Below, piece after piece: positions 1 to 9,000 of a DNA stretch of 32,084 nucleotides. The position numbers and the translations under genes are program-made. The DNA is from a virus. The stretch lies in IMG/VR virus record IMGVR_UViG_3300046804_003239, positions 1 through 32,084 of that record. One strand, 5' to 3'. The notes under the pieces were generated by a model, which was not told the DNA's origin, did not search any database, and saw only the letters and a program-made list of their open reading frames with translations. The number at the start of each line of letters is the position of its first letter. The stretch's first letter is position 1.

Positions 1-3000
1 GCATTTGAAAAAACAATATCTATAGATTCTAAAATTTATTCGGATAGTATCATTTTACAGTCAAAATCAATTCAAGATTATACAGAATCTATTGGGAATA
101 GAGTTTTGACAATAGATAACATAAGTAATCTATTCACTAACGAATCCCGATCGGAAAGGTTTTCTATTGTTGATGAATATAGTTTTTATTCTTCTAGATC
201 TAAAAAATACATAATCTTTATTTTTGATAGGAGAAATACAAATAAAAGACAAATGCTTTTGGTTTCTAGTCTATCTAGTAATTCAAGTATATTTTTAAAT
301 CAATATGGAAGAGTAGAAACATTGGAAGATTTGGGATATTTTGATGCGGATATGTTTGGATTGGGTGGAAGATTACTATTTTATCCCACAGACTATGAGT
401 TTAATAACTATTACATTAATGCAATTGCATATTCATTAAGTGACTCAATATCGGGAATAGGAACATTAAACTTAGGAGATACTGCTACAGTCTCCAGTAG
501 CAAAAAAACTCTACCTCAAGGAACTAACACATCACAAAATATAGTTGGAATTGCATCCACATATAGAGCTTCTAAATTATTAGTTCTATATAGTTCTTAT
601 GATGAGTCTTACTTTGAATATGATGAGATTACTGTTCTTCATGATGGTTCAAATGTTGAGTTATTGGAGTATGGACAACTATCAACTGATACTACAGGTA
701 CTTTAGGGTCATCTGGACTTGGAACTTATAGTGCTTCTTTATCTGGATCAAACTTAAATATTAATTTTACCCCAAATGTTGGATTGGGAGTTACTTATAT
801 TCTAAATACTGTTCAGATTTCTATTGCAAATACTTCCTCTACTGGGATCTCTACTTTAGCGTTAAGCACTGGATTATTAGATTCGACAATTACAAATATC
901 CCATCTAATCCAACTCCAGTAAAAAATGTAGTCTCAGAGTACTTGAATCCACATTCTGGTAGTTATTGTTTTATAAGTATTGAAGATACCACTAATAAAC
1001 AATACCAAGTATCAGAAATTATATTAGTCAATGATAAATCATCAGCGTCTATGACGGAGTTTGCTGTTCTCACAACAAACTCGATTCTTGGAAATTTTGA
1101 CGTTTCAACTACAGGACAAAAAACACAACTTAATTTTACTCCAATAGCAAATGCAGATATTCAAGTTAGAGTATATCAAAATGCGTTAAAAGTAAAAAAT
1201 GAAGAAAGTTTAGTTAATTTTAAAAGTTTGGAAAATGCATTTATTGAATGTGAATTTGCATCTTATGAGGGAACAAATATTGATTTGAGAAGAGATTTTG
1301 AGATTAAACATAAAAATCTACCAATATTTAAGAGAAATTTTGTTGGCAGCTCTACAAGTGTTATTGACACTATAAACAACATAATTATTATCCCGAATCA
1401 TTTCTTCACCAATGGTGAAGAGGTAGTTTATAACTCAGATTCAATATCAACAGAAAAGTCTATAGGAATAGTTACGGAAAGTGTTCCTGGAATTGGATTA
1501 ACAAACAAATTACCAAAATCTGTTTATGTAATTAAAGTAGATAACTCCACAATAAGACTTGCTTCTTCTGCAGAAAATGCTCTAAAAAGACGCCCATCTC
1601 CTTTGATTATTTCTTCTGTTGGAATTGGATCAACACATTCTCTGACATCAAAAAATCAAAATTCAAAAGTTCTTATTGGAATTGATAATATTATTCAATC
1701 TCCAATAGTATCAACCGCTGTTACCACATCAATTATATCACAAGTTTATACAACTACAGAGGAAATATCAGTCTCCGGCATTACTTCTTTCTTTAATGAA
1801 GATTTGATAAAAATTGATGATGAAGTGATGAAAATAGATACGGTCGGGTTTGGCAGTACAAATGTGCTGTATGTAAGGAGAGGATGGATGGGAACGGGAA
1901 TATCGACTCATCTCCCAGGATCTCTCGTCACAAAACTTTCGGGAAGTTATAATATAACTGAAAGCACGATTAATTTTGCAGAAGCACCAAGAGGATTTGA
2001 TCCTATAGGAACCACAACTAAAGGTCCAAATGAAGTTGATTACATTGGTATTTCTACTTCTTATAGTTTTTCTGGAAGATCATTTATGAGAAGTGGAGAA
2101 ATAGATTCCACAGATGATGCCTACAGTAAAAATTACATTCTCGATGATATTTCTGACCAATTTACAGGATATACTACATCATTTGTTTTAAAATCAAATG
2201 GACTAGACGTACCCAACATAACTAATGACAATGGTATCATACTCATAAATCAGGTATTCCAATCTCCAAAAAGACTTGATTCTGCTATCAATCTAACTGG
2301 AGATTATTATTTGAAAGGTGATGTTGGAATTACAAGTATTAACTTTACAGGATCGATATCATCAACCTCATATGACGTAAATACATCCAGTATTCCTTCT
2401 GGGGGAATACTAGTTTCTGTCGGTTCTTCGATGGGACTTGGTTATCAACCTTTAGTTGCTGCTGGTGGAACTGCTATTATTTCTGGTTTTGGAACCATTT
2501 CTTCTATTAGTATCGGAAACAGTGGTTCTGGTTATCGTTCTGGACTTCAAGTAGTTAATGTTGGAGTTAAAACAGAAAGTATTAATAGTCCAAACATTAA
2601 ATATATTGGAATCGCGTCAGTGAGCAATGGAAATATTGTAAGTGTTGCTATTACAAATCCAGGAATCGGATATACTTCATCAAATCCACCTATAGTGGTC
2701 TTTGACTATCCATTAAGTTATTCAAATATTCCATTAGTTTATAGTAGCTCTTCTCCCGTCTCTGGATTTGGAACTGGTGCCACTGTAAATATTCTGGTTG
2801 GATTGGGATCTAGTATAGTTGATTTCGAACTTACAAACCTTGGGTATGGATATGGGCAAGGAGAAATTCTTACGATTGGAATAGGTGGATCTGTAGGAAT
2901 TCCCACAGATACTTTATCAACATTTAATGAGTTTACTTTGTCTGTTGATAGAACTGCAATTGACAGTTTCTCTGGATGGACACTTGGAAGTTTATTGTCA

Positions 3001-4488
3001 ATTGATCCTTTGGATTCTTTGTTTGATGGGCAAACAACGCTATTTCCAATAACTGTCGATGGTATACCTCAATCAATAAGAGCGAGGAGAGGATCTGATA
3101 TTGATATTCAATCAACATTATTGGTTTTTATAAATGATATTTTACAGTCTCCCGGAAATGCATATATTTTTAATGGCGGAAGTTATATAACATTTACGGA
3201 ACCACCAAAAGTTGGAGATACCTCTAAAATTTTATTCTATCAAGGAACTTATTCTGTTGATATTATTAATGTTGATATTCTGGAGACAATAAAAGTTGGC
3301 GATAGTGTTACTTTATATGATCAAAATATAGCATATGAAGAAAGTGATAGATCTGTTACTAATATAAGATCTTCCGATAGTGTAAATACAAACATTTATC
3401 CAGGTCCAGGAATAAATAAAGACCAAAATTATCTTCGTTCTTTAAACTGGTGCAAACAAACAGAAGATAAACTTATCGACAATAATCCAATACCAAAAGA
3501 TAGACCAATATATGAACCTCAGATTTATCCAAGAACAAATCTAATACAATCCGTTGGTGTAGGGTCAACTGTAATTTTTGTTGAAAGTGTTAAAACATTT
3601 TTCAATAATTTAAAAGAAAACTCAACAAAACAAAATAGTATTGTGATTATTTCTCAAGATTCGACAGTTGGTGCTTCTGCAACCGCTATTGTGTCCTCTG
3701 CAGGAACAGTGACTTCTGTATCCATTACCAACAGTGGAATTGGATATACTGTTGCACCATCAGTAACTATAGCAAATCCAGTTGGTCTTGGATTCACTCA
3801 AAGATCTGTAGCAATTTCATCTATTACCTCAGGTAAAGTTACTTCCATTACAGTCACTTCACCGGGGACGGGATATACTTTTACAAATCCACCATTAGTA
3901 TTAATTGAAACACCCAAAGTCTCTTCCAATATTGAAGAAATTTCTTCAGTAGTTTATTCAGGAGATTTTGGAATTATTTCTGGAATTTCTACAGTTTCTG
4001 TAGGAGGTGCTTCTACTGGGATTGTTTTTGATCTCGTAATACCTAAAGATTCTTTCCTAAGAGATTCTTCTGTAGTTGGTTCTGCAGTGACTGTGAGTGG
4101 AATACAAACCGGATATTATTTCGTAGTTTACAACTCAAATGTGGGTAAAGGCGTAACTTCTTTAAATGGTAACGGATCAATAGTTGGTGTTGGAACTTCA
4201 TTCTTAGATAATATTTATCAAGTATCATCGGTATCAATAGCAAAAACTGATGTTGTTGGATTTGGGTCTACTTATGCCGCAAGAGTTACTGTGAGTGTGG
4301 ATAATTATAATGGATTAACAGGAATAGGGTATAGTAGGTTTTTTGGAGAATATAGTTGGGGTAGAATTTATACCCCAAGTAGACCTGATCCAAAAGATTT
4401 TTCATCATATAACACTGGAATCTCTGGCGTGTCATCTTCTCCATTAGTAATACGCAAAAATCCATTAAAATATTTTAATTATACTTAA
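1..4488 (+). CDS. Large virion structural protein in the gp7 position (5' partial)
   Basis: The reading frame is open from the first base of the window, so the gene is cut by the left edge; 1495 residues are visible, and the first in-frame start-like codon (TTG at 106) is unlikely to be the true start. The product resembles the very large structural proteins that marine T4-like cyanophages carry just upstream of gp8, where T4 has the wedge protein gp7. A typical stretch reads QTTLFPITVDGIPQSIRARR (from base 3031), followed by a Trp-Cys-Lys-Gln segment near 3448. No transmembrane or enzymatic motif is seen. At least five short beta repeats with a G-x-G-Y core occur (about 2497-2550, 2638-2695, 2812-2870, 3715-3772, 3844-3906), plus a module with 'IDDEVMKID' and 'RRGWMGTG' at about 1765-1960. 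Family membership as a baseplate-region structural protein is fairly sure; equivalence to gp7 rests on position only. Confidence 0.75.
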   Translation, partial: AFEKTISIDSKIYSDSIILQSKSIQDYTESIGNRVLTIDNISNLFTNESRSERFSIVDEYSFYSSRSKKYIIFIFDRRNTNKRQMLLVSSLSSNSSIFLNQYGRVETLEDLGYFDADMFGLGGRLLFYPTDYEFNNYYINAIAYSLSDSISGIGTLNLGDTATVSSSKKTLPQGTNTSQNIVGIASTYRASKLLVLYSSYDESYFEYDEITVLHDGSNVELLEYGQLSTDTTGTLGSSGLGTYSASLSGSNLNINFTPNVGLGVTYILNTVQISIANTSSTGISTLALSTGLLDSTITNIPSNPTPVKNVVSEYLNPHSGSYCFISIEDTTNKQYQVSEIILVNDKSSASMTEFAVLTTNSILGNFDVSTTGQKTQLNFTPIANADIQVRVYQNALKVKNEESLVNFKSLENAFIECEFASYEGTNIDLRRDFEIKHKNLPIFKRNFVGSSTSVIDTINNIIIIPNHFFTNGEEVVYNSDSISTEKSIGIVTESVPGIGLTNKLPKSVYVIKVDNSTIRLASSAENALKRRPSPLIISSVGIGSTHSLTSKNQNSKVLIGIDNIIQSPIVSTAVTTSIISQVYTTTEEISVSGITSFFNEDLIKIDDEVMKIDTVGFGSTNVLYVRRGWMGTGISTHLPGSLVTKLSGSYNITESTINFAEAPRGFDPIGTTTKGPNEVDYIGISTSYSFSGRSFMRSGEIDSTDDAYSKNYILDDISDQFTGYTTSFVLKSNGLDVPNITNDNGIILINQVFQSPKRLDSAINLTGDYYLKGDVGITSINFTGSISSTSYDVNTSSIPSGGILVSVGSSMGLGYQPLVAAGGTAIISGFGTISSISIGNSGSGYRSGLQVVNVGVKTESINSPNIKYIGIASVSNGNIVSVAITNPGIGYTSSNPPIVVFDYPLSYSNIPLVYSSSSPVSGFGTGATVNILVGLGSSIVDFELTNLGYGYGQGEILTIGIGGSVGIPTDTLSTFNEFTLSVDRTAIDSFSGWTLGSLLSIDPLDSLFDGQTTLFPITVDGIPQSIRARRGSDIDIQSTLLVFINDILQSPGNAYIFNGGSYITFTEPPKVGDTSKILFYQGTYSVDIINVDILETIKVGDSVTLYDQNIAYEESDRSVTNIRSSDSVNTNIYPGPGINKDQNYLRSLNWCKQTEDKLIDNNPIPKDRPIYEPQIYPRTNLIQSVGVGSTVIFVESVKTFFNNLKENSTKQNSIVIISQDSTVGASATAIVSSAGTVTSVSITNSGIGYTVAPSVTIANPVGLGFTQRSVAISSITSGKVTSITVTSPGTGYTFTNPPLVLIETPKVSSNIEEISSVVYSGDFGIISGISTVSVGGASTGIVFDLVIPKDSFLRDSSVVGSAVTVSGIQTGYYFVVYNSNVGKGVTSLNGNGSIVGVGTSFLDNIYQVSSVSIAKTDVVGFGSTYAARVTVSVDNYNGLTGIGYSRFFGEYSWGRIYTPSRPDPKDFSSYNTGISGVSSSPLVIRKNPLKYFNYT

Positions 4489-4494
4489 TAAATA
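4487..4494 (+). promoter_or_regulatory. Candidate late promoter core AATAAATA before gp8
   Basis: The octamer matches the T4 late promoter core TATAAATA except for its first base. It overlaps the stop codon of the preceding gene and ends 16 bases before the gp8 start, which would leave a very short leader. It belongs to a set of nine similar motifs in the intergenic gaps. Confidence 0.4.
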
Positions 4495-4509
4495 ACTAAA
4501 AAAGATAAA

Positions 4510-6084
4510 ATGTCTGCAATCATAACCGATCAGTTTAGGATATTAAGTGCAAAAAACTTTGTAATGGAGGCGAGTTCTTCTTCAAATTCATATTATTCAT
4601 TCATTGGATTACCAAATGCTACAGATTATTCATCTTCTTGGAACTCAAACCCCCCAGCACCAAAAGACAGTTTTGAGCAAGAAGATGATTATTGGGATAC
4701 CATGATTGCCTTGAAAAAGATTTCTGCCGGAGATATTCGTCAGGTTGTGAGAAAAGATGTTTGGGCTTCTGGAATAACATATGATATGTATCGTCATGAT
4801 ATTAGTAGAACAAAGGTCTCAAAACCATCTGGGGCAACGAGTTTATACTCATCAAATTATTATGTAATGAATCGTGATTATAGGGTTTATATTTGTTTAT
4901 ATAATGGAATAGATCCAGAAAACCCTACAGGTAAACCTTCACTAGATGAACCCTTATTTACAGATTTAGAGCCAAGATCTGCTGGAGATAGTGGTGATGG
5001 ATATATTTGGAAATATTTGTATACTATTACCCCAAGTGAAATTGTAAAATTTGACTCTACAAATTTTATGCCCGTTCCCAATGATTGGGAAACAAATAGT
5101 ACAAATCAATCCGTTAGAAACAACGCTTTAATAGGCGGACAGTTAAAAATAGTAACAATAACAAATCGTGGAGTAGGTTTAGGTACAGCAAATAAAACAT
5201 ATACAAATGTACCAATTAAAGGTGATGGGGAAGGCGCAAGAGCAACTATCGTAATAAATAACGAATCGAAAGTAGATACAATCACTATTTCTGACGGTGG
5301 TTTTGGATATACTTATGGAACTGTTGACATTATTGCCGGAAATATTCCCGTTTATGCAGGATCAACCCCACCGGTTTTTAATGTAATTATTCCACCACAT
5401 GGAGGACATGGAGCAGATATTTATAGAGAGCTTGGCGCACATAGTGTTTTGATTTATTCCCGAATTGAAAATGATATAGAAAACCCAGATTTTATAGTGG
5501 GAAATCAAATCGCAAGAGTTGGTATTATTGAAAATCCAGAAGCATATGATTCAGAAACTATTTTAAATTTAGATAAAGCAAGTGCAGTTTATGCATTAAA
5601 GTTGGTCGGTTCTGGATACAGCTCCGCAACTTTTATTGCGGACAGTATGTTCACTCAAACCATTGGAATTGGATCTACTGCTGTTGGTAGAGTTATTTCT
5701 TATGATCAAACAACAGGAATTTTAAAATATTGGCAGGATAAAAGTCTTGTTGGATTTAATAGTGATGGATCTTTAAATTCAAATCCACTTTATGGATATG
5801 AATTAAATAGATTTACATCAACTACCTCATCTGGGGGATCATTAAATATTATTGGTGGTAGTACAATATTAGGAATTGATACTAATTTTGGAACAGCATC
5901 TAATCCAAGTACAAGTTTAGTAATAAATAATAGAACATATTACCTTGGACAATCTTTTATAAATGGAATATCACTTCCAGAAGTTAAAAAGTATTCTGGC
6001 AATATAATTCATGTTGATCATAGATCTTCAATCACAAGATCTACAAACCAAAAAGAAGATATAAAAGTTATTTTGCAATTCTAA
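4510..6084 (+). CDS. 8: Baseplate wedge protein gp8
   Basis: This is a wedge subunit of the baseplate, which in T4 joins the gp7/gp10/gp6/gp53 complex. It resembles T4 gp8 along its length: an N-terminal 'ITDQFRILSAKNF' segment, 'RQVVRKDVWASG' (residues 77-88, T4 has a similar 'PRRDWGD' site), the diagnostic 'GDGYIWKYLYTI' (162-173, T4 'GDGYVWEYLFEI'), and the extreme C-terminus 'DIKVILQF' (T4 ends in 'EINILFTF'). At 524 residues it is much longer than T4 gp8 (334). Part of the excess is an insert at about 211-280 with beta repeats ('TITISDGGFGYTYG'), and a second lies at about 360-470. It follows the large structural gene by 21 bases, and the next gene starts 6 bases after its stop. ATG start; no clear Shine-Dalgarno. 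Confidence 0.88.
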   Translation: MSAIITDQFRILSAKNFVMEASSSSNSYYSFIGLPNATDYSSSWNSNPPAPKDSFEQEDDYWDTMIALKKISAGDIRQVVRKDVWASGITYDMYRHDISRTKVSKPSGATSLYSSNYYVMNRDYRVYICLYNGIDPENPTGKPSLDEPLFTDLEPRSAGDSGDGYIWKYLYTITPSEIVKFDSTNFMPVPNDWETNSTNQSVRNNALIGGQLKIVTITNRGVGLGTANKTYTNVPIKGDGEGARATIVINNESKVDTITISDGGFGYTYGTVDIIAGNIPVYAGSTPPVFNVIIPPHGGHGADIYRELGAHSVLIYSRIENDIENPDFIVGNQIARVGIIENPEAYDSETILNLDKASAVYALKLVGSGYSSATFIADSMFTQTIGIGSTAVGRVISYDQTTGILKYWQDKSLVGFNSDGSLNSNPLYGYELNRFTSTTSSGGSLNIIGGSTILGIDTNFGTASNPSTSLVINNRTYYLGQSFINGISLPEVKKYSGNIIHVDHRSSITRSTNQKEDIKVILQF

Positions 6085-6090
6085 AAAACC

Positions 6091-9000
6091 ATGCCACAAA
6101 ACACTAATCTCAATATATTTCCTTATTTTGATGATTTTGATGTCACTAAAAACTTTTATAAAGTTCTTTTTAAACCGGGATATCCAGTACAAGCAAGAGA
6201 ATTAACTACAATACAATCAATATTACAAAATCAAATAGAACAATTTGGATCACACTTTTTTAGAGATGGATCTGTAGTTATTCCGGGAGCAGCTAGTTAT
6301 AATAATGAAATATTTGCAATTAGACTGCAAAATGAATTTAATGGGGTTGATGTTTTTTCTTATATTCCATACCTTGTGGGAACGTCAATATCAGGTAAAA
6401 ACAGTGGAGTTAGAGCTCACATTGTAGCGGCTATTCCATATACAGTGTCAGAAAAAGAAAGTACAACTTTATATGTAACTTTTTTAGATTCGGATTATAA
6501 AACTTCTTCATATGCTTCATTTATTAATGGAGAAGAATTATTAGTTGAAACAGAAATTTCCGGTGTCCCTAGTTTTTCAGATCTAAACTCGTCAATATCA
6601 ATTGGATTTGGAGAATCTTTTGCTAAGGTTGAGACATTGGATTCTACGTATAATGCATCTGTCGCATCTTTGAAGTCTGGTGTTTTTTATATTAGAGGAA
6701 CTTTTGTAAATGTATATGAAGATTTCATTGTTTTGGGGCAATATTCTAATAAACCAAGTTATAAAGTAGGTCTTAGAATATTAGAAGATATAGTGACTGG
6801 ATATGAAGACGATTCTTTAAATGATAATGCCCAAGGATTTTCAAATTATTCTGCTCCCGGAGCAGATAGATTTTCTATAAAAACGTATTTGGATAAGATT
6901 CCTCTAGATGAAGACCAAACCGAAGATTTTATTGAACTTTTTAGGGTAAGAGATGGAGTTTTAATATCAACAACAAATGATCCGCAATATAATGTATTTT
7001 TAGATCAAATAGCAAGAAGAACATACGATACCAATGGTGATTTTTATGTGAATCCACCAAATATAAAGGTAAGAGATACTCTAAATGATTTTTTTGGAAA
7101 TAATGGAATTTTTTCAAAAAATCAAATAACTTATAATAATAACGTAGCGTCGGAAAGTCTAGCAACATATCAAATATCTCCATTAAAAGCATATATCAAA
7201 GGATACGAAGTAACTACAATCAGTCCTACATTTTTAGATTTTGATAAGCCCAGGACAGTAAAAACTTTATTGAATCAAGAACTAATTTATAGTACTGGGT
7301 CTACATTTAGATTAAACAGAGTAACTGGATCACCTAGAATTGGATTATCTACATCATATACCTTAAGTCTAAGAGATTCTAGAGTTGGACTAAATTCAGT
7401 TACTTCTTCAGGAAATGAAATCGGTATTTCTAGGGTTTATGACTTTTCATTAGAATCTGGTTCCTACGATACAGTATATCCAAATATAAACGAATGGGAT
7501 ATTTCTTTATATGATATACAACTTTATACCAATATAACATTAAATAAGAGTTTAGATTCTGATATTCTTTACAATATTCCGTGCCAAGTTAAAGGAAGAT
7601 CCAGTGGAGCGATTGGTTATCTGAAGGATGATGCTAGAAATTCTTCAGAGATTGTAATTTACAATACAAAAGGAAACTTTATAGTCGGTGAAAAGTTAAT
7701 CTTCAATGGTATTGAAAATACAAGAGTTTCTGTTGCAGTCACTCAACACACTATAGATGAAGTTAAATCTTTGTTTGGGAATGTTGGAACTGCATTTACC
7801 TTTAATGCTGACGTTAAACAATATCCTTCAATAAATGTCGGTTTAGTCAATATTAGTGCAAAAAGCACAAGTGGAGTATCTACAGTAACTGCATCTGATT
7901 TTAATTTTAGTGGTAAAGCAAAAGTTGGCGGTTTAGTATCATATACAGTGTCTGGTCTATCTACAGCAACTTATGCAAAAATTCAAGCAGTAGCAACAAA
8001 TTCACTTACGATAGTTGGAGTTACTACTGTGATTGGGGTTTGTGATGGTGCTTTACCTTCATCAATAATTAATCCAAGTGATTTCAAAATTCTTTCATCA
8101 AATTTACAAAAATCATTATCAAATACTCTTTACACAAACTTACCTAAAAAATCTGTTGCAAATGTAGATTTAACATCTTCTAATTTAATAATCAAAAAAG
8201 AGTATGATATTAATATCATTTCAAATTCTACTGGAGCAATTCAATCTGGATCGGATCTGACATTTTTACCTTTTGACGAAGAGCGATATGTATTAACAAC
8301 TTCATCCGGACAAAATGAAGTTTTAACTGAAGACAAATTTGTTTTTGGTTCTGGAGGAGAGACACTAACGATTAATGGACTTTCTACTAATAGTTCTTCC
8401 GGATGTAAATTAATCGCAACCTTAAGAAAAACGAATGTAAAATCAAAAGTCAAATTAAAAAATAGTATTGGTACTTTAGTTATTAATAAATCAAAATATG
8501 TTGGATCTGGTATTGGCGAAACAACATTTAATGATGGATTATTATATGGAAACTATCCATATGGAACTCGCGTTCAAGACGAAGATATTTGTTTACTTAA
8601 ACCAGAAGTAATAAATGTTTTTGGTGTTTTTGAATCAAGAACAACATCAGATCCGGTTCTTCCTAATATTACATTTGGATCTTTAAATAGTGCATCTGGA
8701 ACTATCGAAGATTTAATACTAGGAGAAGAAATAATAGGCAATCAAAGTTCTGCTATTGCAATTTGTGTAGGAAAGATTAATAGTTCAACAATTAATATTG
8801 TTTATAAGAACTCAAATACTTTTCTTGATGGAGAAACAGTAACTTTTACAGAATCTGGAATTATCGGATCTATTTCTGAGATTGGAATTGGTGATATTGA
8901 TATCACCAATAATTTTACTTTAGAAAAAGGTCAGAATAATACAACAATAGATTATTGCAAACTAGTAAGAAAATCCAAATTTAAAGAACCATCAAAAAAA

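Noticed and set aside
106-108. TTG at 106 as start of the first gene
   Set aside because: The frame is open back to base 1 and codes for similar protein upstream; no ribosome site precedes the TTG.
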